DNA from: WTFY01 sp965205275
Lineage (GTDB): Bacteria > Pseudomonadota > Gammaproteobacteria > UBA4575
Assembly: GCA_965205275.1 (NCBI GenBank)
Contig: OZ242168.1
Location: 992,001-1,056,000, forward strand
Length of the DNA: 64,000 nucleotides
Reading direction: 5' to 3'
The notes under the pieces were generated by a model. It saw nothing but the letters and a program-made list of their open reading frames with translations, was not told the DNA's origin and ran no database searches. The translations under genes were made by a program, and so were the position numbers. Shown one piece after another: positions 44,400 through 55,228 of this stretch (positions within the stretch are counted from its first letter, which is position 1; each line of letters starts with the position of its first letter).

Positions 44400-47300
44400 T
44401 CAGGCCTCAGGGGCCACTCCAGTCGCTTCAGTATTTCCATTCGTAGCCGAAAGCTCTTCTGCCAACGCCCCCTCAACCATGTCTTCAGGCAGGGCTTCGC
44501 CCTCATCCGACTCACTGAATGCAGCTTCCTCCAGGGCACTGCTGCGACGCGCTTCATGATAGGCCAAGCCCGTGCCCGCAGGAATTAACCGGCCTACAAT
44601 GACGTTTTCTTTCAGGCCACGCAATGAATCCTTGGCTCCCCTTACCGAAGCTTCGGTCAAAACACGCGTAGTTTCCTGGAATGACGCTGCAGAGATAAAG
44701 GATTCCGTAACCAGTGATGCCTTGGTCACACCCAGCAGTACGGGTTCAAATGTCGCAGGTTCTTTACCTTCTGCTTCCATTTTTTCGTTCATTTCCAGTG
44801 CTCGTGATTTTTCTACTTGCTCACCCTGCAGGAAATTTGTATCACCCGGCTCAACGATTTCTGCCTTACGCAGCATTTGCCTGGTAATGACTTCTATGTG
44901 TTTATCATCAATTTCAACACCTTGCAGACGGTAAACATCCTGAATTTCCTTGACCAGATATTCCGCAAGCTCAATAACACCACGTAAGCGCAGGATGTCA
45001 TGCAGACTGAACTCACCATCTACAATAACCTCGCCCTTTTCAACGTATTCCCCTTCAAATACATTGATTTGCCGCCATTTTGGTATCAGCACTTCCTTCG
45101 ATTCGCCCTTTTCATCGGTAATCACCAGACGCTCCTTACCTTTGGTGTCCTTACCAAAGCTCACTATGCCGGTTTGCTCGGCAAGCACTGCAGGCTCCTT
45201 AGGCTTGCGTGCTTCAAACAGATCTGCAACACGCGGTAACCCTCCAGTGATATCACGCGTCTTGGAAGACTCCTGAGGAATACGTGCAATGATGTCACCG
45301 ACATCTACTGTATCTCCATCAGACAGACTGATAATCGCACCCGGATGGAGGGTGTAATGTGCAGGTTTTTCAGTTCCTGTAAACCTCAAAAGCTCACCTT
45401 TTGCATCCAGCAAATTTACAGCAGGCCGCAAATCCTTGCCGGCTGCAGGACGACTCTTTGGATCCAGTACAATCGCAGAACTCAACCCTGTGACCTTGTC
45501 TGCAAACACATTGACAGTAACGCCGTCTGCAAAATCGACCAGTTGAATCTGGCCAGCCACTTCAGTGACAATCGGACGTATATGTGGATCCCAGGTCGCG
45601 ACAGTTTGTCCGGCTTCCGCGGCATCGTCATTGTTTACGGCTATCGAAGCGCCATAGCTGATTTTGTAACGTTCTTTTTCATGACCCTGTTCATCAACTA
45701 CACTTAATTCACCTGACCGCGATACCGCAACATTGTGCCCATTTTTGTGCTGCACCAGCTTCACGTTGTGCATACGGATCGTGCCTGAGGATTTCACTGT
45801 GACACCACTGGCTGAAGCCGCACGATTTGCGGCACCCCCAATATGAAACGTGCGCATGGTCAGCTGTGTACCGGGCTCGCCAATTGACTGTGCTGCAATG
45901 ACCCCAACTGCCTCGCCTATATTTACAAGATGGCCACGTGCCAGATCCCGACCGTAACATTTTGAACAAACCCCATACCGGGTTTCGCAATTTATGGGGG
46001 TGCGTACTTTTATCTCATCAACACCCAGGTCCTCAAACCTTTTGCCCCATACCTCATCCAGTAATGTGCCTGCCGGAATCAGAACATTCTTGCCACTTAC
46101 ATCCAGAGCATCCTCAGCAACCACCCTGCCCAGTACACGACTTTGCAAGGTTTGCACGACATCACCGCCTTCGATGACGGATTTTATCAGCATGCCTTTG
46201 GAAGTCCCGCAATCAAGCTCGGTCACAACCAGATCCTGTGCCACATCCACGAGGCGACGCGTTAAATAACCTGAGTTGGCAGTCTTTAGTGCGGTATCGG
46301 CAAGACCCTTGCGTGCACCGTGCGTGGAAATGAAGTATTGCAACACATTCAAACCTTCACGGAAATTTGCAGTGATAGGGGTCTCAATAATTGAGCCATC
46401 CGGCTTGGCCATCAGACCTCGCATACCGGCAAGCTGCCGGATTTGGGCTGCAGAACCTCTGGCACCTGAATCTGCCATCATATAGATGGAGTTAAATGAT
46501 TTCTGGGTGATAGGTTTTCCCTCTGGGCCCTCGATTTCCTCATTGCCCAGTCGATCCATCATGGCCTTGGCTACCTGCTCATTGGTATGCGACCAGATAT
46601 CAATGATCTTGTTGTAACGTTCCTCCCTGGTTACTAATCCGGACGCATACTGGGAAGCGATCTCTTTTACTTCCTTTTCTGCTCCACCAAGAATGGTTTG
46701 CTTCTCTTTCGGTATAACCATGTCATCCGCACAGAAAGATATGCCCGCACGGGTTGCAAAATGAAAACCTGTGTACATCAGGTTATCCGCAAGGATAACC
46801 GTATCTTTCAAACCTGTGCGTCGGTAAGACTCATCGATAAGAGATGAAATTGCACGCTTGTTCATGTCGCGGTTCACCAGTGCAAATGGCAAACCTTCAG
46901 GCAACACTTTGGAAAGTATTGCGCGTCCCACAGTGGTTTCAACGATACGACGCACTGCCTGCATGTTTCCATCCTGGTCTTCATCCACGTCATTAACCCG
47001 GATCTTGACTTTGGCATGTAGTGCGACCGCACCACTTTCATATGCACGCTGCGCTTCCTCCACATCAGCAAAACACATGTCGCAGCCACGTTCATTCACT
47101 TTTTCACGCGTGAGATAGTACAGGCCCAGAACAATATCCTGTGACGGAACGATAATAGGATTGCCATTTGCAGGGGACAACACATTGTTGGTGGACATAA
47201 TCAGGGCACGGCTCTCCAGTTGTGCCTCAACAGATAACGGTACGTGGACAGCCATCTGGTCCCCATCAAAATCTGCATTAAAAGCGGTACACACCAGAGG

Positions 47301-48650
47301 ATGTAATTGAATTGCCTTGCCTTCGATCAGGATAGGCTCAAACGCCTGTATGCCCAGGCGATGCAACGTGGGGGCACGATTCAGCAATACCGGATGTTCG
47401 CGAATGACTTCTTCAAGAATATCCCAGACTTCCGCACCTTCTTTTTCAACGACTTTTTTACAAGCCTTGATAGTTGGCGCAATACCACGCATGTGCAGCT
47501 TGCTGAATATGAATGGCTTGAATAATTCCAGTGCCATCTTTTTTGGCAACCCACATTGATGCAGTTTCAGTGTTGGCCCGACCACAATGACCGAACGCCC
47601 GGAATAGTCCACCCGTTTCCCTAGCAAATTCTGGCGAAAACGTCCCTGCTTGCCCTTGATCATATCTGCCAGGGATTTAAGTGCACGCCGGTTGGTACCG
47701 GTGATCGCTCGACCGCGGCGCCCGTTGTCCAGCAAGGCATCCACCGCTTCCTGCAGCATGCGTTTTTCATTACGCACAATAATGTCTGGCGCATTCAATT
47801 CCAGTAAACGTTTTAACCGGTTGTTGCGGTTGATCACTCGACGGTATAAATCGTTCAGATCAGAAGTTGCAAAGCGCCCACCATCCAGATGTACCAAGGG
47901 CCGAAGATCAGGTGGCAACACAGGCAAAACAGTCAATACCATCCACTCAGGTTTATTACCTGACCCAATAAAATTCTCAGCCAGCCGCAGACGCTTGGAA
48001 AAACGTTTCAGCTTTGCTTCTGAACGCGTCTCCTTGATTTCCTGTCTCAGGTCAGCAACTTCCTGCTTCAGGTCAACCTTCTTTAATAACTCATAAATGG
48101 CCTCAGCACCCATGCGTGCATCAAACTCGTCCCCGTACATCTCAATCGCTTCCAGAAAGGCTTCATCAGAAAGCAGTTGTTTGGGCACAAGATCGGTCAT
48201 TCCCGGATCAATAACTATAAATGCCTCAAAGTAAAGAATGCGTTCCACATCACGCAATGTCATGTCCAGTAAAAGACCAATACGTGAGGGTAATGATTTC
48301 AGAAACCAGATATGTGCGACGGGACTGGCAAGTTCGATATGGCCCATGCGTTCGCGGCGCACCTTAGTCAGGGTAACTTCAACACCACATTTTTCACATA
48401 CCACACCGCGGTGCTTGAGGCGTTTGTATTTCCCGCACAGACATTCGTAGTCCTTGTTCGGTCCAAAAATCTTTGCACAGAACAAGCCATCACGCTCTGG
48501 CTTGAAAGTACGGTAATTGATGGTTTCAGGCTTCTTGACTTCGCCGTATGACCAGGACCGGACCATGTCGGGTGACGCCAAACCAATACGTATAGCGTCA
48601 AAGTCCTCCACTTCACCTTGAGTTTTCAATAAACTAATTAAGTCTTTCAT
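44400..48650 (-). CDS. rpoC: DNA-directed RNA polymerase beta' subunit
   Basis: 1416 residues. The active-site NADFDGDQMAVH (three Asp chelating Mg), the N-terminal zinc cluster (CLCGKYKR, CEKCGVEV), the second zinc-type set near the middle (CETRYGVCSKCYGRD) and the trigger-loop region are present. The last ~40 residues are Glu/Ala-rich. It is 82 bp after rpoB. Confidence 0.98.
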   Translation of the reverse strand: MKDLISLLKTQGEVEDFDAIRIGLASPDMVRSWSYGEVKKPETINYRTFKPERDGLFCAKIFGPNKDYECLCGKYKRLKHRGVVCEKCGVEVTLTKVRRERMGHIELASPVAHIWFLKSLPSRIGLLLDMTLRDVERILYFEAFIVIDPGMTDLVPKQLLSDEAFLEAIEMYGDEFDARMGAEAIYELLKKVDLKQEVADLRQEIKETRSEAKLKRFSKRLRLAENFIGSGNKPEWMVLTVLPVLPPDLRPLVHLDGGRFATSDLNDLYRRVINRNNRLKRLLELNAPDIIVRNEKRMLQEAVDALLDNGRRGRAITGTNRRALKSLADMIKGKQGRFRQNLLGKRVDYSGRSVIVVGPTLKLHQCGLPKKMALELFKPFIFSKLHMRGIAPTIKACKKVVEKEGAEVWDILEEVIREHPVLLNRAPTLHRLGIQAFEPILIEGKAIQLHPLVCTAFNADFDGDQMAVHVPLSVEAQLESRALIMSTNNVLSPANGNPIIVPSQDIVLGLYYLTREKVNERGCDMCFADVEEAQRAYESGAVALHAKVKIRVNDVDEDQDGNMQAVRRIVETTVGRAILSKVLPEGLPFALVNRDMNKRAISSLIDESYRRTGLKDTVILADNLMYTGFHFATRAGISFCADDMVIPKEKQTILGGAEKEVKEIASQYASGLVTREERYNKIIDIWSHTNEQVAKAMMDRLGNEEIEGPEGKPITQKSFNSIYMMADSGARGSAAQIRQLAGMRGLMAKPDGSIIETPITANFREGLNVLQYFISTHGARKGLADTALKTANSGYLTRRLVDVAQDLVVTELDCGTSKGMLIKSVIEGGDVVQTLQSRVLGRVVAEDALDVSGKNVLIPAGTLLDEVWGKRFEDLGVDEIKVRTPINCETRYGVCSKCYGRDLARGHLVNIGEAVGVIAAQSIGEPGTQLTMRTFHIGGAANRAASASGVTVKSSGTIRMHNVKLVQHKNGHNVAVSRSGELSVVDEQGHEKERYKISYGASIAVNNDDAAEAGQTVATWDPHIRPIVTEVAGQIQLVDFADGVTVNVFADKVTGLSSAIVLDPKSRPAAGKDLRPAVNLLDAKGELLRFTGTEKPAHYTLHPGAIISLSDGDTVDVGDIIARIPQESSKTRDITGGLPRVADLFEARKPKEPAVLAEQTGIVSFGKDTKGKERLVITDEKGESKEVLIPKWRQINVFEGEYVEKGEVIVDGEFSLHDILRLRGVIELAEYLVKEIQDVYRLQGVEIDDKHIEVITRQMLRKAEIVEPGDTNFLQGEQVEKSRALEMNEKMEAEGKEPATFEPVLLGVTKASLVTESFISAASFQETTRVLTEASVRGAKDSLRGLKENVIVGRLIPAGTGLAYHEARRSSALEEAAFSESDEGEALPEDMVEGALAEELSATNGNTEATGVAPEA

Positions 48651-48732
48651 GATGTCCCTCGTGCCATTTGCACGCTGTTTAAGCCTGTTGCGAGTACAGC
48701 ATTCAATAAATGTCCGATCTTTACAGTTTGAA

Positions 48733-51700
48733 TCAGGTTTCCTGCTCGAAATCTATGTTTAAGCCCAGAGAGCGAATCTCTTTCATCAACACATTAAATG
48801 ACTCCGGCATGCCGGCATCTATACTGTGATTACTGTCCACAATATTTTTGTACATCTTGTTACGGCCCATGACGTCATCAGATTTGACTGTCAGCATTTC
48901 CTGCAAGGTATGCGATGCACCGTAGGCTTCCAGTGCCCATACCTCCATTTCACCAAAGCGCTGACCGCCAAACTGTGCTTTGCCCCCCAGAGGTTGTTGG
49001 GTAACAAGGCTATACGGTCCGGTCGAGCGTGCATGCATCTTGTCATCGACAAGATGATTGAGCTTCAGCATATACATATAGCCCACAGTAATTTTGCGAT
49101 CAAACCGTTCGCCGGTACGCCCGTCCCACAGATAGGCTTGCCCATCCTCTGGCAGGCCTGCAAGTTTCAGCATACGTTTGATTTCAGATTCCTGCGCCCC
49201 ATCAAACACAGGTGTAGCCACCGGCACACCCTGGCGTAAATTGTTTGAAAGTGTCATGATTTCATCATCGCTGAACTCATCCAGCGCGACTGAAATCCCT
49301 TCATCCTTATTATAAATATCATTCAAAAACCCACGTAACGGCTTGGCTGCTGTGGATTCATCAAGCATGTGAGCAATCTTCAGACCCAGACCTTTGGCTG
49401 CCCAGCCCAAATGGGTTTCCAGTACCTGGCCTACATTCATACGCGAAGGAACGCCTAAGGGATTCAGGACAATATCGACAGGTGTTCCATTTTCCATGTG
49501 CGGCATGTCTTCAACCGGTACAATCATGGAAACCACACCCTTGTTTCCATGGCGGCCCGCCACTTTGTCACCGGGCTGCATGCGACGCTTGACAGCCAGA
49601 TACACCTTGACCATCTTCAAAACACCTGGCGCAAGATCATCGCCTGCTGTTATTTTTTCTTTCTTCTCCAGTAGCTTTTGATCAAAAGACTCGCGCTGTT
49701 TATTCAATTGTTTGGAAAGCTCTTCCAGCTGTGTAGTGACTTCCTCACCACGAATTCGAATCTCAAACCAGCGTTCACGATCCAGACTGTCCAGGTACGC
49801 TTTGGCAACTTTTGCACCTGCCATCAGTCCATCCGGACCGCCCTCTACAACTTCATTTGTAATCAGACGCTCAACACGGCTGTAAATATCATCTTCATAA
49901 ATACGTAACTGATCATTCAGGTCCTTACGCACCTGACCAATCTCGGCGTCCTCGATTTGCAGGGCACGTTCGTCCTTGCTCACACCATCCCGTGTAAACA
50001 CCCTCACATCAATCACTGTCCCTTCCATTCCTGACGGCACACGCAGTGAAGTATCTTTTACATCTGAAGCCTTTTCACCAAAGATGGCACGTAGCAGTTT
50101 TTCTTCAGGTGTAAGTTGTGTTTCTCCCTTAGGTGTGACTTTCCCTACAAGGATGCCACCGGGTTTGACCTCAGCCCCCACGTACACAATCCCGGAATCA
50201 TCCAGTTTGGCAAGCAGGCTTTCACTTACATTGGGTATGTCTGCAGTGATTTCTTCAGCGCCAAGTTTTGTGTCCCGTGCAAAACAACTGAGTTCTTCAA
50301 TGTGTATGGTAGTAAACCGGTCTTCCTCTACGACACGCTCGGAAATTAAAACTGAATCTTCAAAGTTGTACCCATTCCATGGCATGAATGCGACCAGTAC
50401 ATTTTGTCCCAGTGCCAGTTCGCCCAGATCAGTTGAAGGCCCATCTGCCAATACATCGCCTCTGGCAATGACATCTCCCGGGCACACCAGAGGTTTCTGG
50501 TTAATGCAGGTGTTCTGATTGGAACGTGTATATTTGGTCAGGTTATAAATATCCACACCCGGCTCACCCGCTTCGGTCTCGTCATCATTCACCCGTACCA
50601 CGATCCGCCCGGCGTCTACGGTATCCACTACCCCGCTGCGTCTCGAAACCAGTGCAGCACCTGAGTCAATGGCTACCACACGTTCTATACCCGTCCCGAC
50701 CAGTGGCTTTTCCGCGATTAAAGTGGGCACAGCCTGACGCTGCATGTTGGAACCCATGAGTGCCCGGTTGGCATCATCATGCTCCAGAAAAGGTATAAGT
50801 GCCGCTGCAACCGACACAATCTGTTTGGGCGATACATCCATGTATTCGACTTTTTCAGAAGGCACCAATGAGAACTCATTCCTGTGTCTGACCGATACCA
50901 ATTCGTCCAGAAACCGGCCCTTGCCATCCAGGCGTGCATTGGCTTGGGCAATGGTAAACTGGCCCTCCTCAATGGCTGACAGATACTCGATATCACTGGT
51001 GACTTTCCCGTTTATGACTTTTCTGTAAGGGGTCTCGAGAAATCCATAATCATTGGTCCGCGCAAAAATAGCCAATGAGTTGATCAGCCCGATATTAGGC
51101 CCCTCAGGTGTTTCGATCGGACAGACTCGACCGTAATGAGTAGGGTGTACGTCCCGGACTTCAAACCCGGCGCGCTCGCGAGTCAGGCCACCTGGCCCGA
51201 GAGCAGAAATTCTGCGCTTGTGGGTAATTTCAGAAAGCGGGTTATTCTGATCCATGAATTGTGAAAGCTGACTGGAACCAAAAAACTCTTTGATCGCTGC
51301 GGCCACCGGCTTTGCATTAATCATCTCCTGCGGCATCAGCCCTTCGGACTCGGCCAGGGTCAAACGCTCTTTAACTGCCCGCTCCACTCGCACCAACCCT
51401 ACCCGAAAAGCATTTTCAACCATTTCGCCTACACACCGCACGCGTCGATTCCCCAGGTGGTCAATATCATCCACCATGCCCTTGCCATTTGGGATATCAA
51501 TGAGGGTACGCATCACATCCAGAATATCTTCCTTACTCAGGGTACTCGAACCTGACGTCTCTTCCCGACCCACGCGGCGATTGAATTTCATTCGACCCAC
51601 CGATGACAGGTCATACCGTTCCGGCACAAAAAACAGATTCTGGAATAAATTCTGTGCAGCATCCTTGGTAGGCGGTTCCCCCGGACGCATCATGCGATAG

Positions 51701-52815
51701 ATTTCCACCTGGGCTTCCAGTTCATTGGTAGTCGCATCTATCGCGAGCGTGGATGTAATATACGGACGGCGATCAATATCATTCGTATAGAGCAATTCCA
51801 GTATGTCAACTGAAGACTCCAGAATTTTCTCAATATTTTCTTCAGTGAGTTCATCATTGGCATTACAAACCACTTCACCTGTATCAACGTCGACCAGATC
51901 CTTGGCCAATACCTTGCCAAGCAGATACTCAACCGGAACCTCAAGTTTCTTGATACCCGCTTTTTCAATTTGGCGTACATGACGCACCGTAATACGTCGA
52001 CCTGCCTCCACAATCACCTTGCCCTTTGCCTTGATTTCAAATGGAGAGGTTTCGCCACGTAATCTCTCAGGGATTAAATCCAGGATAAAGCCTGTATCGG
52101 TAATGTGTATCGTGTTGGTATCAAAAAAGGTGGAAAGAATTTCTTCGCTGCCAAAACCTAACGCACGCAATAAAATGGTTGCTGGCAGTTTCCTGCGTCT
52201 GTCGATGCGTACAAACAGACAATCCTTATGATCAAATTCAAAATCCAACCACGAACCGCGATAAGGAATGATTCTGGCGGAATACAAAAGCTTGCCCGAG
52301 GAATGTGTTTTACCCTTGTCGTGATCAAAGAACACGCCCGGAGAACGGTGTAGCTGCGATACAATGACACGTTCCGTGCCATTGATAACGAATGCCCCGG
52401 TATCTGTCATGAGCGGCAACTCACCCATATAGACTTCCTGCTCCTTTACATCCTTGACTTTTTTGGAACCTGCAGGGGCATCCTTGTCATAGATAACCAA
52501 GCGCAAAAGAACCTTTAGTGGGGCATGGTAGGTCGAGCTCCTCAGCTGACATTCCTTGACTTCAAACGGAGGCTGTTGCAATCGATAGCTTACATATTCA
52601 AGTACAACATTGCCTGAATAACTCACGATAGGAAATACTGATTTGAATACCCCGTGCAACCCTACATCTTCACGGCCATTATCAGATTTTTCATCTTGCA
52701 GGAACCTTCTGTAAGAGGCCAGCTGAATCTGCAACATGTATGGAGCCGTTAAAATTTCAGGCCGCTTGCCGAAATCTTTACGGATTCGTTTCTTGCTGGT
52801 ATAGCTATATGCCAT
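48733..52815 (-). CDS. rpoB: DNA-directed RNA polymerase beta subunit
   Basis: 1360 residues from ATG 52813-52815 (MAYSYTSKKRIRKDFG). The rifampicin pocket (SQLSQFMDQNNPLSEITHKRR, LGPGGL) looks wild-type at the usual positions. GEMEVWALEAYGA is near the C-terminus. Forms the catalytic core with beta'. It lies 94 bp after rplL. Confidence 0.98.
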   Translation of the reverse strand: MAYSYTSKKRIRKDFGKRPEILTAPYMLQIQLASYRRFLQDEKSDNGREDVGLHGVFKSVFPIVSYSGNVVLEYVSYRLQQPPFEVKECQLRSSTYHAPLKVLLRLVIYDKDAPAGSKKVKDVKEQEVYMGELPLMTDTGAFVINGTERVIVSQLHRSPGVFFDHDKGKTHSSGKLLYSARIIPYRGSWLDFEFDHKDCLFVRIDRRRKLPATILLRALGFGSEEILSTFFDTNTIHITDTGFILDLIPERLRGETSPFEIKAKGKVIVEAGRRITVRHVRQIEKAGIKKLEVPVEYLLGKVLAKDLVDVDTGEVVCNANDELTEENIEKILESSVDILELLYTNDIDRRPYITSTLAIDATTNELEAQVEIYRMMRPGEPPTKDAAQNLFQNLFFVPERYDLSSVGRMKFNRRVGREETSGSSTLSKEDILDVMRTLIDIPNGKGMVDDIDHLGNRRVRCVGEMVENAFRVGLVRVERAVKERLTLAESEGLMPQEMINAKPVAAAIKEFFGSSQLSQFMDQNNPLSEITHKRRISALGPGGLTRERAGFEVRDVHPTHYGRVCPIETPEGPNIGLINSLAIFARTNDYGFLETPYRKVINGKVTSDIEYLSAIEEGQFTIAQANARLDGKGRFLDELVSVRHRNEFSLVPSEKVEYMDVSPKQIVSVAAALIPFLEHDDANRALMGSNMQRQAVPTLIAEKPLVGTGIERVVAIDSGAALVSRRSGVVDTVDAGRIVVRVNDDETEAGEPGVDIYNLTKYTRSNQNTCINQKPLVCPGDVIARGDVLADGPSTDLGELALGQNVLVAFMPWNGYNFEDSVLISERVVEEDRFTTIHIEELSCFARDTKLGAEEITADIPNVSESLLAKLDDSGIVYVGAEVKPGGILVGKVTPKGETQLTPEEKLLRAIFGEKASDVKDTSLRVPSGMEGTVIDVRVFTRDGVSKDERALQIEDAEIGQVRKDLNDQLRIYEDDIYSRVERLITNEVVEGGPDGLMAGAKVAKAYLDSLDRERWFEIRIRGEEVTTQLEELSKQLNKQRESFDQKLLEKKEKITAGDDLAPGVLKMVKVYLAVKRRMQPGDKVAGRHGNKGVVSMIVPVEDMPHMENGTPVDIVLNPLGVPSRMNVGQVLETHLGWAAKGLGLKIAHMLDESTAAKPLRGFLNDIYNKDEGISVALDEFSDDEIMTLSNNLRQGVPVATPVFDGAQESEIKRMLKLAGLPEDGQAYLWDGRTGERFDRKITVGYMYMLKLNHLVDDKMHARSTGPYSLVTQQPLGGKAQFGGQRFGEMEVWALEAYGASHTLQEMLTVKSDDVMGRNKMYKNIVDSNHSIDAGMPESFNVLMKEIRSLGLNIDFEQET

Positions 52816-52909
52816 CGCGGTCACTCCATCATGAAAATGCGCATGCAAAAAAACCGGGCAGCGTTGATAAACGCTGGCTGGCCAGTGTCAGGATTAAATC
52901 GAGCAACGA

Positions 52910-53284
52910 CTACTTGAGTTCTACTGTCGCGCCTGCTTCTTCCAGCTGCTTTTTGATTTCTTCAGCTCCGTCTTTTGCGACAGCTTCCTTGATTGTAGAG
53001 GGTACGCCTTCAACCGTATCTTTTGCCTCTTTGAGGCCAAGTCCGGTGACAGCACGCACTACCTTGATAACAGCGATCTTGTTACTGCCAAAGCTGCTCA
53101 TAACTACATCAAATTCATCTTTTTCAACTTCGGCTTCGCCCCCGCCATCAGGCATGGCTGCAGGTGCAACAGCTGCGGCTGCAGAAACACCAAATTTTTC
53201 TTCCATGGCCGAAATCAAATCAACCACTTCCATTACATTCATTTCAGAAATTGTCTCAAGAATATCTTCTTTCGTAACAGCCAT
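52910..53284 (-). CDS. rplL: 50S ribosomal protein L7/L12
   Basis: 124 residues. An N-terminal dimerisation helix, an Ala/Gly/Pro-rich hinge (AAAVAPAAMPDGGGEAE), and a C-terminal factor-binding domain (KIAVIKVVRAVTGLGLKEAK). Recruits translation GTPases as part of the stalk. It lies 88 bp after rplJ. Confidence 0.98.
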   Translation of the reverse strand: MAVTKEDILETISEMNVMEVVDLISAMEEKFGVSAAAAVAPAAMPDGGGEAEVEKDEFDVVMSSFGSNKIAVIKVVRAVTGLGLKEAKDTVEGVPSTIKEAVAKDGAEEIKKQLEEAGATVELK

Positions 53285-53372
53285 TTTTATCTCCTAATAA
53301 AATCAATGCCCAAATACCATGAAACCAAAAACCCTTACAGCCCGTCTCTCAACCAAGCACAATTTGCGTGTT

Positions 53373-53903
53373 TTACCCACTTGCCTGTTTCTGGTCACGC
53401 ACTGCAGCAATCGTTCTGACCAGTGTTGCATGTGGCGCAGCCAAGGTGCGCACAAATTTTTCAATCGGTGCTTTCAGAACCGCCATTACCATGCTTATTG
53501 CCTGCTCTTTATTGGGCAAGCTGGACAGCTTCTCCAGTGCGGAGGCTTCCATAAGCTCACTGCCCACAGCAATCATCCTTACTACAAGTAAATCGCTGTC
53601 TTTAATAAATTCCTTGGCCAGGCGCGCAGCCGAACCCGGGTCTTCCTGCGAGAACATCAACATAAGCGGCCCAACCAGGCCCGGGTTCATGCATTCATAG
53701 GAAGTGCCGTGCAAGGCACGCTTGGCAAGCGTGTTCTTCACTACTTTCAGGGAGACTCCCTGCTCACGTGCCTGAGCACGAAGACCAGTTAATTCACTTA
53801 CCGTCAATCCGCGATACTCAGCGGCGATGACAGAATGCGCACCTGCAGCAATTTGTGCCACTTCAGATACAACTTCCTTTTTTTGCTCAAGTCGTAAGGC
53901 CAC
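53373..53903 (-). CDS. rplJ: 50S ribosomal protein L10
   Basis: 176 residues. AEYRGLTVSELTGLRAQARE and VVKNTLAKRAL are conserved. It holds L7/L12 dimers on the stalk. A 172 bp spacer before it (53904-54075) is where the L10-L12 complex binds leader mRNA in related bacteria; I could not confirm the structure. Confidence 0.96.
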   Translation of the reverse strand: MALRLEQKKEVVSEVAQIAAGAHSVIAAEYRGLTVSELTGLRAQAREQGVSLKVVKNTLAKRALHGTSYECMNPGLVGPLMLMFSQEDPGSAARLAKEFIKDSDLLVVRMIAVGSELMEASALEKLSSLPNKEQAISMVMAVLKAPIEKFVRTLAAPHATLVRTIAAVRDQKQASG

Positions 53904-54075
53904 AATAGAGTCCTTTGAATTCCGCTACACACATAAGGTGTTATTTAACGACAATACAAGTGCCTGTCAGCAAATGTATATCCCTCACCCTGCAACCCGC
54001 CAAGTACACAGCCCTGGTCTGGATAACATGGCTACGCAGGCAGATTCTCTCACTTCGATAAAACCTGAAACCTGT

Positions 54076-54768
54076 TTATGCCAGTACGGTCTGGTCTACC
54101 CGTATCCCCGTACCCATGGTAGATGAAACCGTAACCTTCTTTATATAGATACCTTTAGCTGAAGCGGGCTTGGCTCTTACCAGATCAGCGACTAGTGCCT
54201 TGAGATTTTCTTCAAGCGCAAGGGTCTCAAACGCAACTCTTCCGATTGAGCAATGAATAAGCCCTCCCTTGTCTGTCTTGAAGCGTACCTGACCGGCTTT
54301 TGCATTTTCCACGGCACTGGCAACATTGGCAGTCACTGTTCCCACTTTAGGGTTCGGCATCAACCCCCGTGGCCCCAGAATCTGACCCAGTCGTCCTACT
54401 ACCCGCATGGTATCCGGTGTCGCAATCGCAACGTCAAAATCAATCTGCCCCTTTTTAACCTGCTCCGCCAGATCATTCAGACCCACCAAATCAGCTCCAG
54501 CAGCCTTTGCCGCTTCTGCCTGCTGGCCTTCAGCAAATACTGCAACCCGCACGGTTTTTCCTATGCCATGAGGGAATACTGTAGAACCCCGAACTACCTG
54601 GTCTGATTTTCGGGGGTCCACACCAAGCTTTACGCATACATCTACCGACTCTTTGAAATTTGCTGCAGCACAGTCCTTGACAAGCTGCAAAGCCTCATCA
54701 AGCATATAGATTTTGCCTGCTCCTGCTTTTTCACGTGCGGCACGAATTTTTTTCCCGGGTTTTGCCAT
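54076..54768 (-). CDS. rplA: 50S ribosomal protein L1
   Basis: 230 residues from ATG 54766-54768 (MAKPGKKIRAAREKAG); a longer frame overlaps rplK and is not needed. GRLGQILGPRGLMPNPK and a C-terminal SSTMGTGIRVD are typical. It forms the mobile L1 stalk and represses rplKA by binding its mRNA in E. coli. It lies 4 bp after rplK. Confidence 0.97.
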   Translation of the reverse strand: MAKPGKKIRAAREKAGAGKIYMLDEALQLVKDCAAANFKESVDVCVKLGVDPRKSDQVVRGSTVFPHGIGKTVRVAVFAEGQQAEAAKAAGADLVGLNDLAEQVKKGQIDFDVAIATPDTMRVVGRLGQILGPRGLMPNPKVGTVTANVASAVENAKAGQVRFKTDKGGLIHCSIGRVAFETLALEENLKALVADLVRAKPASAKGIYIKKVTVSSTMGTGIRVDQTVLA

Positions 54769-54772
54769 ACGC

Positions 54773-55204
54773 CTATACTCCTTCCACTTCCAGTCCCATA
54801 CTCCGGGCACTACCTGCAATAGTGCGCACCGCAGCATCCATGTCAGCGGCTGTGATATCCGGCATTTTTGCTTTGGCAATCTTTTCGAGCTGCGCACGAT
54901 TTACCTTGCCTACCTTTTCTGTATTGGGATGCCCGCTCCCCTTATCCAGCTTGGCGGCCTTTTTCAGTAAAACCGAAGCAGGGGGCGTCTTGGTAATAAA
55001 AGTAAAACTGCGGTCATTGTAAATGTCTATCACAACTGGCACAGGCATCCCTTTCTCCAGATTCTGGGTCTGCGCATTAAATTCTTTACAGAAATCCATG
55101 ATATTGACACCGTGCTGACCCAACGCAGGACCTACCGGTGGGCTCGGGTTTGCATCGCCTGCAGGAACCTGCAACTTTACATATGCTTCTATTTTTTTTG
55201 CCAT
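54773..55204 (-). CDS. rplK: 50S ribosomal protein L11
   Basis: 143 residues. VKLQVPAGDANPSPPVGPALGQHGVNIMDFCKEFN-type sequence (Pro-rich N-terminal region, then GQHGVNIMDFCKEFN) is diagnostic. It binds the GTPase-associated rRNA centre. It lies 24 bp after nusG. Confidence 0.98.
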   Translation of the reverse strand: MAKKIEAYVKLQVPAGDANPSPPVGPALGQHGVNIMDFCKEFNAQTQNLEKGMPVPVVIDIYNDRSFTFITKTPPASVLLKKAAKLDKGSGHPNTEKVGKVNRAQLEKIAKAKMPDITAADMDAAVRTIAGSARSMGLEVEGV

Positions 55205-55228
55205 TTTCTATTATTCCATTCAGGGTCT

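Noticed and set aside
53904..54075. Confirmed L10 leader autoregulatory RNA
   Set aside because: The spacer is in the right place, but I could not fold the expected kink-turn by eye.
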